Source: Mytilinidion resinicola (lineage: Eukaryota; Ascomycota; Dothideomycetes; Mytilinidiales; Mytilinidiaceae). Taken from it: 64,000 nucleotides of DNA. Below, one piece after another: positions 1 to 11,240 of this stretch. The notes beneath the pieces were generated by a model. The model saw nothing but the letters and a program-made list of their open reading frames with translations, was not told the DNA's origin and did not search any database. The DNA is taken from positions 1-64,000 of the forward strand of contig NW_022985454.1 in the NCBI RefSeq assembly GCF_010093595.1, written 5' to 3'. Every line of letters begins with the position of its first letter. The first letter of the stretch is position 1. The translations under genes and the position numbers were made by a program.

Positions 1-126
1 AGGGCATCTAATAAGATTAAGAGGTAGCAATTGGCTAAGGATGTAGCCGCTCGGAAGGCTGTACGTGAATACAACAAGGCGCACGGGATTATAGTGCCTA
101 GGGGGCCTAGGAGGGCTGTAGAATAG
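1..126 (+). mobile_element. 3' end of a pogo/Fot1-type DDE transposase gene, inactivated
   Basis: The frame ending with TAG at 124-126 reads as a basic tail (LAKDVAARKAVREYNKAHGI followed by an RG-rich end), the kind of C-terminus seen in fungal pogo/Fot1-like DDE transposases. The same frame has a TAG at 25-27 between KR and QLAKD; a CAG-to-TAG change would explain it and would fit RIP. Only the last ~40 codons are in the window, so the catalytic domain is not visible. The family call is from the style of the tail and is an inference. Confidence 0.4.
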
Positions 127-153
127 TGAATGTATATTATCATGATTCGTTGA

Positions 154-198
154 GGTGGCCGGTGCACTGAGATGGCGGCCACCTAACTAGTTAGGTGG
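154..198. repeat. Palindromic segment next to the transposase tail, possible terminal inverted repeat
   Basis: GGTGGCC at 154-160 is mirrored by GGCCACC at 177-183, and CCACCTAACTAGTTAGGTGG at 179-198 is a perfect 20-bp palindrome. Its place just behind the transposase stop suggests the 3' terminal repeat of that transposon. The matching 5' end is outside the window. Confidence 0.45.
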
Positions 199-262
199 AA
201 GTGGGGCAAATTTCGAGGAACGAGAAACTTGCACTACGCGAAAGCCACGGGTAGTCCTATTG

Positions 263-413
263 TACACCCCCATCCGAGATTCACCTGCTAACGAGAATTA
301 GTAAGGGTCTTGCGTGCAGATTTGGTCACGCTTAGAGGAACTGGGGCTAGCGGCTCGCCCCATCAAAATCCTCACCAATTCTCGTTAGCATAATAATCTC
401 GGATGGGGGTGTA
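263..413 (+). mobile_element. MITE copy 1 (inverted-repeat element, 147 bp core)
   Basis: The left end TACACCCCCATCCGAGAT (263-280) is the reverse complement of 396-413, so the element has terminal inverted repeats starting CACCCCC and is flanked by TA on both sides, as for Tc1/mariner/pogo insertions. The core from CACCCCC to GGGGGTG spans 265-411 (147 bp). An internal 25-base block at 316-340 occurs again, inverted and with one mismatch, at 55721-55745 inside a second element of the same core length. It has no coding capacity, so it is a non-autonomous element. Confidence 0.8.
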
Positions 414-494
414 GGGGGTAGGACGTTACTGAGGTAATTACTATTTCTCTACAAGGGTAGTGTGGACCAATAGCCATAGGTTTATATTCCAAGG

Positions 495-1403
495 TCATGA
501 GATTGGTGTAGGATGCCAACCGTTGTACACCTGCAACGCTCCTTTGATACTTTGCACAAGTCCAAAGAAAACTGTGAAGGCAATAGCAATCCAAAGAGAG
601 TACCATTGAACACCCTCGCGTCTGTCATTCCACCATTGAGAGAAAGTGGCGGGCCGCGACTCGTCAAATGCCTGTTTCAATATAACCAGTCGATCGTGCC
701 AATATTTATACCCCTCAATTCGTCGGTGTGGTAAGCCGCATTCGAACAGCCCCAGATCCAGTTCTTCTGGATCTTCTTGCTTATTGTACCACCTTTTTGC
801 GTCTCTATCGCCACGAGGGAAGAGGACGCTAAGTGTGTGAAGGGTTTCGGTGATGAGCTCGGCTGGAAATATCGGGTTACTGTAGAGGCCTTCGTCAAAC
901 CTATCTTTCAAGCGGTGCGAGACCCCACTCTGGAAGCGGATAACTTACCCCTGTTGGCGCTTGAGGAAAGAAGCATGATGGAAGACCATGACTGTGCTGT
1001 CCGAGTCTCTGAAAGACAGATGGTCCGCCAAATTCGTCGTCAACTCCACTTTGAAGCCAGCGATTCGATCGAGATTTCGGGCAGTGAACAGGGCATCTAA
1101 CTTAATCCCTTCATTGGTCAAGATAGATTCCGGCCGAAATATACTGTGCACAAACTCCGTGAGGGTCCCGTCCGTCCACAACAATCGTCTCCGGCCCGAA
1201 AAGGCATTGCGAAAGTCGCCTACGTCGAGCATGAGCAATAGGCGGACGACTAAGTCTATCGAGGCATTGAGCGAATCTTCCGATAGACCGGGTCCGGATG
1301 TTGAGTGCCTTGCGGCAAGTTTGTCCTTGATTATCGGCCGTGGCAGGCCCGCGATAATTTCAGCCGCGAGGTCGACTATGTCTTGATGTTTCTGCGTCGC
1401 CAT
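495..1403 (-). CDS. Conserved fungal protein with a C-terminal membrane anchor
   Basis: Two exons on the minus strand, 1403-949 and 879-495. The intron 880-948 (69 nt) has a GTAAGT donor and a CTACAG acceptor and keeps the frame (phase 2), giving 279 residues. The start ATG at 1403 is chosen because the family-like sequence begins MATQKHQDIVDLAAEIIAGL; an in-frame ATG at 1565 would add 54 residues of poor quality. The middle resembles a protein family found across Pezizomycotina (motifs ARHSTSGPG, SIDLVVRLLLMLD, ARNLDRIAG, FHHASFL, KYWHDRLVILKQAFDE). The C-terminus has a hydrophobic helix (WYSLWIAIAFTVFFGLVQ) followed by a short tail, so it is probably tail-anchored. Function is unknown. It is transcribed away from the protease-CorA gene across about 380 bp, which makes a shared promoter possible. 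Confidence 0.75.
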
Positions 1404-1784
1404 GCGGCCAGCACAGGTTTGATTTCCCGTTCTGCATTGTTCTGTATAGTAGTGGAAGTACGGTCGAAGCGAATGTGTCCGAGAGCATGCCCAAAAATGA
1501 CCGGCAATTTGTTTCTGGGTTGATGGAGGAATTGGGGAGGTGAGGAGTGAGGCGTTAAGAGACATCGGTGTTCGGACTTTCTGTTCTTCCGAGTGACCTC
1601 AAAAGACCCCTTCTTTTCGAAATTTTATCAACAAATCATCAGCCGAGAGAATATTTTTGAAGTTCCCAAGACATGGGATGGGTGTTAGGCTGGAGCTCTC
1701 TTATAAGGTGCTCGTTCTCGGAGCCTCGTTTCCTGCACGATTTTACTACCTCTTCGGCCAGCACTTGCAGCTCCCTCTGACTCT

Positions 1785-4700
1785 ATGGCTGCGTCTCAGC
1801 CTTGCCAATTCCTCCAATCCGAGGATCGCACTTGTCAAGGCAGAATTCGGGGAGGCTGTGCGGGGTAGTGTAGATAGCAACTCACAAATTTTTCATTCCA
1901 GCCTCGAGGGCCGTCTCTTCTTGACCGCAAGTGAGTGAGTACCTCGTCCTCGTGCTTAACAACCATATCAGACTGTCTTACGGGGTCATGGATTTGCCCC
2001 GAGTTGGCGGGAGACTTTCCTTTCTCCGAAAGCCCAAACTGAAGTGGGCAAATCCACAAGACTCTGTGGGAGCATATTGCGGTAAGAAGGGAAAGTATTC
2101 CTGCTGGGAAGCGCGAGGTTTGGCCCGGGAAAGCTTCCAAGCGATCGCACCGGAAATCCTTGAGTTGCTGCATCATTGTTGCGGACCCATTCCTAACAAC
2201 AGACTCGTCGTCTTCGATATCTTTATGGTCGGCAACGCTCCGGAGAACGCGATACCCCACATTATGTTCTCATGCACCAAATCCAGTCCAAGGAAACAAG
2301 CCTTAGACGCTTTGCGAAGCAGCGAAGTCCTTGAAAAACTTCCGCCCGGGATAGAGACTGGACATTGGGATTATCCCCCTCATATCATCAATCCTCGGCC
2401 GCTGGCGTTGTCGTCTTTGAATACCCCGGATCTAGAACAAAATCACGCTTCAGGAGGAGGTTCTATTCCTCTGCCTCACGAACAATCCACATTCGATTCT
2501 GTCATGGATCGGAACCTCGATCGCAAAATCTCTGGACCGAGAACTTACATTTTTCAATGCGAAGTCCCTGCGCCCGGTATAATGAGAGTTCAAGTTCGAA
2601 ATAGCCCTGGACATCGTGGGAACTCCTCTAAAGTTACCGTTGGTGCGATGATCTCGTGGCGCAACAAATCATTCTATTTCATTCCCGCTCATGCTCTCGA
2701 TGTGGAGGACGGTCCGCTCATGGAGGATGCAAAAGAGTTGGACCCGCTTGATGACGGCGATTGCGAGTTTGGCGGGTTCGGGGATTCTGACGACGAAGCG
2801 TATGAGGATGACGCAGAGATCACGAGCCAATACAGCATCACTCCAGACCAGAGTGATCTCGAAGTTGACCCAGGCACAGACGAGGCATCTGAGAGTGATA
2901 GCTCAAGCCAGTCTTCAGGAAACAACAATTTCTATCGTTCTTCGAGATCTAATACGGAGGGATCCTACGGTGGCTCTTCCTTCAATCCCGGGCCCCTTCA
3001 AAGTACTTCTTTTTACTTGCATAATGGTTCGATTGGCCCCGTTGAAGAAACTCCAATCGGCGCGCCTGCGGGACAGTCCGATATAGCCACAGATACCATC
3101 TCCAGCCCATCTCTGCACCCCGAATCCTTACTGGAGACCAGTCCCGACCCTTGCGACGCCGTTCGTTCCCCATGGACGGTCGTAGACGACCTTCGGGAGA
3201 ATCCACCGGGTTTCTTTTTTTGTGGTAAATGCGTGCAAAGATCGACGGACTTCGACTATGCTTTGGTGGAGGTGCTAGGAGAACCGTTACCCGCGGAGTT
3301 ACCCGTTGTGTCCCTCGAAAACGTTGCCAATTTCGAAGGAGAGGATGTTTCGATCACGACTGTGCTTGGCTCTTCTGGCCCTCTGACTGGAATCCTGTGT
3401 GGAACACCATCTTTCATCCAATTACCTAACAGCGCGACGTATCAACAAGCCTTCGCAGTAAGAATCAACGGTCCAATCAAGCTAGGAGATTGCGGATCCG
3501 TTGTCACCGATTTCAATACGGGCACGGTGTGCGGACACATTGTTGCTGGAAGTATCTCTTCGCGCATGGCTTATATCCTTCCGATGTCCAACATCATTAA
3601 GGATATAGACAGACGATTGATGCATGGTGTTTTGTCTCAAGAAGCTGCTATATCACCCCAAGACCTAGGTGATGTTGGAGTGTATAGTGGTTTCCTAGAC
3701 AAGCTTCCCACAGGTTTCGAGACGAATGATCCTGAGCGACGCCAAGCGGGGCCGCAACTGCCCCCAGCCAGTCTGAGTAGCACATCGAGTCGCAGATCAT
3801 CCTGTACTTTAATATCGGGTAGGTCCAGCCCTGTTCTCTTGTATTTCACATTCGTTCGATAATATGGGCCTCAATGCTGATAGATATGCGTGTAGTTACG
3901 CCAAACGAGTATGCCAAAGTTTTCGATGAGTACTCACACCTGCGCAATAGTGAAGACCAGAGTCTCGAAGGGTTGGGCACATATCCCAATAGCGAGCAAC
4001 TTTCGAAGTTCGGAATTGACGGTGGAGGGCATGACGCTGAGGATAGTTGGGTGACATTACACGAACTCGGGGCGCCTACTCAGGATGGGCAGCGGAATGA
4101 GTTGAAAAAGTCGCCAGACTTGACGAATGCTGGGAAAACAATACACATCAGGAGTCCAAAAGAAATTTCCACTAGGAATTCCTCATCGGATATTTCAACA
4201 AGCCGTATATTGATATTTCGAGGATACCAGACCGCAGAATGGATATCCAACGTGGGTGCTAAATATCGGGTCGACCCAGAATTTTTCTGTCGCCATCTAG
4301 ATTTCCGGCCAGCAGGTCAACATTCGCACAAATTCTCGATCCCTGCGATCCCGTCATCTTCACAGCATCTCATCGAGCTGGCCATCATGACCATTGGAGT
4401 AAGGGATGCTGCCAAGAACGCCACACCTATACGGATGGATCAGAATACTATTAATGAGATCCGAAAAACACGCGCCGTGGCATTGGCCGCGCATCATGAT
4501 CAAATCTTGGGGGGTTTGCACGGTAGAATGCAACAGGGAGATTCCATGATTCGAGACCTCTATGTTTTCGATGAGACACATGTTGCCATCGAACAAAGGA
4601 TATCCATCTGTATGCAAGAGTCAGGCCAGGGGTTCACCAGTAAGTTCCTGTAGTGATGCGGCAACACTTGACATTGATGTTAACCATTTTTAGTGCTCGT

Positions 4701-5568
4701 TTGGATTGATAGTGGAAACACTCTCAGTAAACATACAGACGATTTTTGGTCTACGGACCCTGAATTGGGTCATCTACTGCGCACTCTCCAGCACAAGTAC
4801 CTGATGGCTCTAGGGTACCGCTTCAAGTCATCAAGTGCGCCAAACCGTGGCAAAATATACTTGAAGCAAGCACCAAGCGCTTCTTTGCTTCACAAACAAT
4901 ACGGTCGATCGTTACTGCCTAACGTGATGGCTTCCGATGCTTTCTACGCCCTCAACGAGATATTTTCGCTCGCTGCGTCTTCGGAAATGCAATTCCTGAA
5001 CTTCGTCGATGTCAAGCTCGATCGGTATACGCATCCCGATATCGACATCACTCAGAGCTCGCAAAACGTCATATATACGAAAAGAATTCTTTCTCGGCAC
5101 ATGCAGAACCTAAAACAGACTTTGCAAAGTATTCGAAACACAACTCACCCGAAATGGCCCAAAGCCCGCGGTGATGAAGCGAAGGTAGCCAAAGCAGCAG
5201 CTGAGCGTCTTCAGAATGACTTTGAATACCTCATCAATCGAGCACAAATGCTAGACCGTCGCTGCGCTGAGATCATGACTATTCTCCAGAACAGCATCTC
5301 CCTCTCCGAGTCCTGGAAAGCCATGGAACATACGCAGCAGTTAATGAGGCTATCCCGCTTAGCCTTCGTTTTCATACCTGTGTCCTTTTCCATATTTTTA
5401 ATGGCCCTGAACCTTAAGGATTTTACGCATGATAGGCGGCTCTATAACTCTTGGTGGATGGGCCTAACGGTCGTAATGATTATCCTTGAGTCAACGGCCC
5501 TCTTAGTCTTCATGGAGGGACCTCGTCTCTCCAAAGCGCTGCGTAATCTATGGTCGAAAAAGAATTGA
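1785..5568 (+). CDS. Trypsin-like serine protease domain joined to a CorA-like membrane domain
   Basis: The long exon (from ~1972 to 3818) carries a chymotrypsin-fold protease: His in FIPAHAL (codon 2690), Asp in FDYALVE (codon 3254) and Ser in LGDCGSVV (codon 3497), with an acidic/Ser-rich linker of about 180 residues between His and Asp. Introns 3819-3895 (or 3819-3883) and 4640-4693 keep the frame into a second half with AEWISNVGAKYRVDPEFFCR, typical of fungal CorA-like proteins, a helical region and two transmembrane helices near 5356-5415 and 5452-5514. The stop is TGA at 5566. The N-terminus is uncertain: intron 1931-1971 (GTGAGT...ATATCAG) is well supported and puts LLDRK before LSYGVMDL; an ATG at 1785 gives a Cys-containing start (MAASQPCQFLQSEDRTCQG), but the first junction is unresolved. 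The safe internal ATG is 1988. The likely role is a membrane-anchored protease with sensor-like architecture; ion transport is not shown, since no GMN motif is seen. Confidence 0.7.
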
Positions 5569-7253
5569 TAATGGCCCAAGAATGCAATTCGTTCGTAGTT
5601 TATTTCCATCGACTTCCTGTTCTACATATAAGTTCTACAGCGTCTCTTGTCTTCGCGCCATGTTTTGATTCATGACTCCTCTCCCTAACTCGACAAGAAA
5701 ATGGTAGATGTTATTTCTTCAAATTCTCATATACATTCATTACACTTCCAGGAAATGCATCACGATGACGTGACCTTCTGCACTGATGGCGATCTTTCAA
5801 GAGGGTGGCTTGACGCTCATGGGCACCGTGCAAGGAGTATTGGAGCACACAGGTCATCCGACGGTCATGAAAACGGGCAAGGTCATATTCGGAAGCTTAA
5901 AAGAAAAGCTTTGAGGGACACGCTGCATCGCCAGAAACATGACATCGAGTAGCTGAGACTCTGCATAGAATTTAGAGGATTTCGACGTCTAGAATGAAGT
6001 GTGAGGTATCGTACAGTGCCTTATGATCAGATTCCTCGCCTATGAGACCTTCTCAGAGTTACCGCGTTTTCGTCGGCTAGTGGCGTCTCTATGGATGCCT
6101 ATGATAAGGATAGCAGCTCTTTGATCAATGAAAGGTAAGATTCTGCCCTACTCTAGAGGGCAAACAGTGGGAACTGACCTTCCCTCTTCGCAACTTCGTC
6201 TATCGAATGATATTAGTCGCATAGCACTTCTAGGTGGTCAGATCAGAACCATCGTCTAGTTCATCCTCTCCATCGAGCTAATGATTCATTGGAACGGAAA
6301 CCTAGACGTCTACTCATTGTAAGACGCCGGTCAACTTATTCCATTGTTCATCGGCATCACTAATTCTGCGCGTGCTTTTCAACGCATCAGTCTTGCGCTG
6401 ACCAACAATGTATGCTAGACGCATCTAGAGCAAACAGGACTTTTGCTTACATCTTCCACAAAGATACCCGGATTGGGCTTCCATTGAGCTTGTTCTTCAT
6501 GTCCCTCCCGCGGCTGATTTCACCGAAATAGACTTCGAAATCTTCGAATGGGACAACCGAGATGAGCCTCCTCTAGATCGCACCACATTGTCGAGAATGG
6601 TAACGCAAGAGCTTTCGATGCAAGATTTCTCGATCGGAAGGTGGGGCTAGGCAAAAGACATGCGTATCTACCATAATTCACGATACCCATAACATTCTCC
6701 TGGGTAATCGCACACCTTTCGAGATCCCAGGACTGCATATCTCGCCCTGAACTGTCGAGCGAGCTTCAAGGAAGCCATGCGGCGGCAAGTACCAAAAGTG
6801 CCTCCTGGAAAGCAGTCTTCCAATTTGCGCTCCTCTAAGACGTTACATTTCGCCCCAGCCTGTCAAACGTACTTGAGAGACCCTGCGGTGGTAAGTAGCA
6901 GGAAATTGCTCCCATGAAGCGAGTTTCTGATCTATGCTCTGCAAGTTTCCACATTTCATCACGGATATTCAAAAAGTCTGAAAGAAGCCAAGCGCCGGTA
7001 TGGAGTTAAAAAAAGCATTGTCTTCAGCTGCAATCTGAAGGCATGCTATGCCACTACTGCTCATGACTCTATTCCAAAGCCAAATCCAACGCCTACCCGG
7101 GTAATCTACCCATTCGTCTCCCCTTCCTACCCACCCTACCCAACGCCCCGACTCTCCCCACCCCCCTCTAACCCAAAAGCACCATCACCACCTGCTCCAC
7201 CCAAATCCCACCCTCCATCTAAACCCCTCCCAAAGACCCCCGAGCTCCGCACC
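5569..7253. other. Intergenic stretch, no supported gene
   Basis: About 1.7 kb between the 3' ends of two convergent genes. Short ORFs (for example 5701-5952 and 6520-6738) lack recognisable domains and intron signals. A C-rich, pyrimidine-rich tract lies at about 7130-7250, next to the 3' end of the minus-strand gene. Confidence 0.6.
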
Positions 7254-7985
7254 CTAGTACGGCCTCTCCCCATCCCAAGGCCCAAATCTGCTGCCCGGCT
7301 GCTTGAGCATGCTCGTCGTATCGTAGGGCTGGGGCTCCCACCCCACCCTCTCCTTCCCTTCCCCCTTCCCTTCCTTCCTCTTCTTCTGCCGGGCCTCCAA
7401 CTCTGCCCTCGCCTCCGCAGCCGTCTGGGCAACTTCCCGCGCAATGGCGGCTTTCAGGGACGCGGAGGGCTGGCGCTGGCCCGTGGTGGCGGCGGCGGCG
7501 GCGTTGGGGTGGGATAGGCCTGGATGTGCCGAGAGGGTGCCATCTTCTTCCTCTTCTTCATCTTCTGATGCTGGTGCGGGCGTGTACTTTGGTGCGGCTG
7601 CTTGTTTCGTCGTCCAGTTGCGCACTGATGGCTCCGCGGCGAATCGGCGAGATGGCGCTGGGGCGGCCGACAAGATCGCCTCGTCTACGTCGCTCAGGTC
7701 GGACTCTTCTTCGGCTTCTTGTGTGGGGGCTGCGGGCGTGGTGGTGGAGGGGTGAGCGCGCGGGGGTAGGGTAGATGGGGTGGACGAGGCGATGTCGGTC
7801 TCCGGCGAGTCTGTGCCGTCCTTCGCGAGAGCGCGGTCAGGGCCCATGGCGTTTGGCTGATGCGCGGTCAAGCTCGGCTCGGGGTCGATGGCGTCGTTGA
7901 CGTTGTAGGCGTGTAAGCGGGCGGGGGGAGGGTTTGTCTGGCTGGCAGGGGAGTGTGGCTCGGTGGAAGTGTTGGATTCGGACAT
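7254..7985 (-). CDS. Intrinsically disordered hypothetical protein
   Basis: A single open frame of 243 codons starts at ATG 7985. The first 150 residues are rich in Pro, Ala, Ser and Thr, with acidic patches (EEESDLSDVDEAIL and a run of seven Glu/Asp). Then comes an Ala/Arg/Lys/Glu-rich segment likely to form one helix (LKAAIAREVAQTAAEARAEL), a basic KKRKEGKGEGK stretch that could act as a nuclear signal, and a conserved-looking end (WEPQPYDTTSMLKQPGSRFG). No enzyme domain is present. The high GC of this stretch and the clean frame support coding, but GC-rich sequence gives long ORFs easily (the opposite strand is also open), so the call is moderate. Confidence 0.6.
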   Translation of the reverse strand: MSESNTSTEPHSPASQTNPPPARLHAYNVNDAIDPEPSLTAHQPNAMGPDRALAKDGTDSPETDIASSTPSTLPPRAHPSTTTPAAPTQEAEEESDLSDVDEAILSAAPAPSRRFAAEPSVRNWTTKQAAAPKYTPAPASEDEEEEEDGTLSAHPGLSHPNAAAAATTGQRQPSASLKAAIAREVAQTAAEARAELEARQKKRKEGKGEGKERVGWEPQPYDTTSMLKQPGSRFGPWDGERPY

Positions 7986-9441
7986 CGTGGGGTTGGATAT
8001 GACTAGGACGTAGCAGAGTGTGTAGGGAGGCTTGGGTCTAATGTGGTGATACTAGTGGGTAGATCTGAGTCGTGGAGTAGGATTGTAGGGTGATGGGTTG
8101 GTGGTCGGATTCAGAGTACTTTGAAGGGGAAATCGACCAGAACTGTCCACGGCCAAAGTCACATGCAACGCTACGTGGTGAAAGAGTGTGGCTTGACAGT
8201 GACCGGGGGGACGGTTCCGGTCCACTTCCTTGTCGGGTACTCTATGCCATGAGACAGGGGAGAAAAGTTGTTCGGGAGTCCGACATATCCTAAGCGGGTG
8301 ATGGCTCACCTCGTCGTGAGAACAAGACTAGCACAGGCAGGCAGCAACGTGTAAAGTCCGGAATGAATGATGATTCAGACTGCATCTTGCGGCACTATGG
8401 GCTAGTTGGCTTCCGCAAAATGCCTTGGAAGCGTAGCGGCAAAAGGGTGCGTTCCACCGGGGCGCACGAAACGGACAAGAACATGACCCGCAATCCAAAG
8501 ACAACAGGTTACGGAAAGCCTTTTGATACAAGGTTCCACTTGCTTGCCGCTGTTTGATCTGGTTCAAAGAGTTCACACGACAAGAAACGAAACCTCAAGA
8601 GCGTAGATTGGACGACGGTTCCTAAAGAAAGACAAGTCTATATTAGCCTGTTAGTAAGCTGCAACAGAAAACGTGCTGAAAATGTGCTAGAAATGTAATA
8701 GCAACCCTCCTCTATCCAACACGAAGCTCACGACCTACATTGTTCCTAAAAAGTTCTATTAGGACCGGGCCACCTCAGTTCACGGGAAAATAGCGGGAAA
8801 TAACGAAAGTATCGTTGCATTCAGTTCGAAACGTATAACGTGCTGTAATATATCTCAAAGCGTTCATGTATTTGAGATACCTCAAACAACGGCGCGATGC
8901 TGGCAAATTAAGCAACAAAATGGTCTGTAAATACATCAAGGAACATTCCCTCTTGCTCATAGGTTGCTGATGATGCATTTCTTTCACTTAATAACCGGTC
9001 TTCTAGTCGGCATTCTCGGGGTTTTGCATCTTCTGTTGACATATAAGAGCTCTTTGAAGCAAGTTGAACCGCAGTTAGCAATCTATAGTCTCAAGCCGTA
9101 AGTCTTTCTTAGGATCGATAATTACTATTACCACACATGCCGAGCGAATCAGCCAAAGAGAGGAGTACAGTAAAGGTTATTTGTTCCCGCAATTTTTACC
9201 AGACCTCGACCACAACAATCTTCACCATTCGTGTAGATTAGAGTTACGAGTTTGTCCTTTGGATTTGGTCTACAATGTCTAGCCTATTTGGGACTGTTCA
9301 CCGTGCCTCAACTTCACTATTAGTGCTATTTCTTCTGCTATATATGTTCCTCTGTGGCCATATTCTCCGTGGCCAGCTTTCTAAATCCTCAGCGCTCATA
9401 TCGAAAGATTCTTTACCGCTCACTTACTCATTCTCTACACC
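7986..9441. other. Intergenic stretch, no supported gene
   Basis: About 1.45 kb between a minus-strand and a plus-strand gene, so it holds both promoters. Short ORFs at 8052-8309, 8328-8576 and 9354-9587 look random. No repeat unit or RNA gene was recognised. Confidence 0.6.
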
Positions 9442-10272
9442 ATGAAAGATACCCCAGACATGCGTGTGCTGCTGCGGGCCTCCAGCGTCATCCTCGCCTG
9501 GTTCCTGATGATCTGCCAGAAGACGATGAACGTAGACGTCAGATTTGCGTTCGTAGACGGTGGGTTTGTGCATACCTTCCTCCATGATGTGGCCCCCCTC
9601 GGTGTGCGGAGATATGGAGTACCGCTTGCTCTTGACCTGGACTGGAGATTGAAGCTGGCGGTGATTTACGGTTGGAGATGTGACTTCTCGGTCTGCGGAA
9701 TGGCTGCTGCCCTGTTCTCGCTTCTCGGAGGTATGCAAATATCCAAGACAATCAGAATTGAACGTAGCTGACGTTAGGTTTTAGGATATGTTCGGCATAT
9801 CGAGGAGATCCACGTCGTTCCAAATGCACGCTGGACACCTCGCCAATGGTCCCAATATGGCATGCGTGACGGCTCGACCTACACACACACCCTATTTCGC
9901 ATCGAACTGCATAACGGACAGAAATGGGCTTTAGACTTGTCCGGTTTCCAGCACGGTTGGCGGCATGCCTTGACCCCGTGGGAGCAATTCTGCACCACCA
10001 GGATGAAGGGTGAGCATTTCCAGCTAGCCAATTTAGGAGATGAGCTTGCCAAGTGGACTGCCCTAGCCGCCATATCTGAGCCACATGCGTTTGGCGTTGA
10101 AGTAGACCGGATCGTTCGCGAAGCCATTCAAACCTGTTTCGGCACGGACAATGACATCGCCAGAAACCGCGTATTTGAAATGGCCCACGAAGACGACTTC
10201 CAGGAGCTCTTCAAATCTTCCGTCGGGACGTTCGAAGAGATGTTGGATCGCAATTTGCACCGGTGGTTCTAG
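9442..10272 (+). CDS. Unrecognised two-exon protein
   Basis: Exons 9442-9730 and 9785-10272 are separated by a 54-nt intron (GTATGC...TTTTAG) in phase 1 that joins SLLGG to YVRHIEEIHV; the product is 258 residues. The N-terminal part has a hydrophobic stretch (VILAWFLMICQ) and a compact segment RLKLAVIYGWRCDFSVCGMAAALFSLLGG. The second exon has many aromatic residues (TPRQWSQYGMRDGSTYTHTL, WALDLSGFQHGWRHAL, PWEQFCTTRM) and an acidic helical end. I do not recognise the family. The aromatic pattern and clean splice support a real gene. It is followed directly by a 108-bp tandem repeat. Confidence 0.65.
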
Positions 10273-10412
10273 GCTTTTGATCGCACAGGAAAGGTATTGG
10301 GGTAGTCAGACAGCGTTGAAACGGAGCAGTTAGGGATTAGATGAGGTGTTGATCTGGTAGTTGTAGATGATGAGGTTCCGATTTGTAGTGCCCAAAAGCT
10401 GGCGGTCGAATT

Positions 10413-10843
10413 GAGAAGTGTTGCTGTTGTTGTTTTCCAACATGTCGACGCTGTTTGACTTCCCTCGGTGACGTGTTAGCAATTGAAACATGATGTAACG
10501 TTTTATAGAGTTCAGATCATTTCAAGTGTTGTTGTTGATGTTTTCTCATACCTGGATGCCGTTTGACCTCCTTCGATACTGTTTTGGCAATCGAAACATG
10601 ATGTGAAGCCTTATAGAGCTCAGATCAGTTCAAGTGTTATTGTTGTTGTTTTCTGATATCTCGACGCCGTTTGACTTCCTTCAGTGACGTTTTAGCATTC
10701 GAAGCATGATGTAAAGTCCTATAGATCTTAGATCAGTTCAAGTGTTGTTATTGCCGTTTTCTTACATCTCGATATCGTTTAAACTCCCTAATGATGTTTT
10801 GGTAATCGAAACATAATGTAAAGTCCTACAGAGCTCAAATTAG
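10413..10843. repeat. Tandem repeat, four copies of a 108-bp unit
   Basis: The marker TTCAAGTG TTGTTGTT... starts at 10521, 10629 and 10737, exactly 108 bp apart, and a diverged copy starts near 10413. Each copy contains a GTTGTT run, a CTCGACGCCGTTTGACTTCC-like core, a CGAAACATGATGTAAAG-like block and a CAGATCAGTTC end. Copies differ at many sites. No frame is open across the array, although 108 is a multiple of three. Confidence 0.85.
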
Positions 10844-11019
10844 AGAGCTGGATTCTGGAGCCTTTTTCTACCTACTTACTAACGCTTGGGTGGCCCTGCA
10901 CTACGAAATCAAGGTGGAAATATGCGGATTGCTACCCTATTTGATTTGAAGCGTATAGTTTGCTACTTCGTTCTTGAAAAATTTCGCATCTTTAGATTAC
11001 CTCAACCACAGGATGGTCT

Positions 11020-11240
11020 ATATAGCACTGGACCATAAGCCTAGGCACACGGATCTATCACTATTTGGCTCCAATCTTGCTCACTTAATACCACTGCGAG
11101 CAGTAGACCAGCTGGTCAGTCGCCAGTCAGTCAAGGAGCAGTGTGATTTGCACTGCTTGAAACTTGACATCAAGCCCAGATGTGTGAGACCCCATGGGGA
11201 TACCTCTACCAGTGACAAACAATTATGCGCAGACTTGTTG
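11020..11240 (+). repeat. Dispersed repeat R1, copy A
   Basis: Shares with 14840-15020, 15090-15320 and 27690-27870 a series of blocks in the same order: GGATCTATCACTA, GGCTCCAATCTTGCT, CCAGCTGGTCAGTCGCCAGT, AGCAGTGTGA and, further on, CCCC...AGTGACAAAC. Similarity is strong enough to see by eye but diverged. It has no coding capacity and may be a remnant of a non-coding transposable element. Confidence 0.6.

Noticed and set aside
5701..5952. Plus-strand ORF of 83 codons
   Set aside because: His/Asp-rich but without homology or intron signals; lies in a 3' flank.
10413..10843. CRISPR-like array
   Set aside because: Direct, gap-free 108-bp units without unique spacers in a eukaryotic genome; it is a minisatellite.
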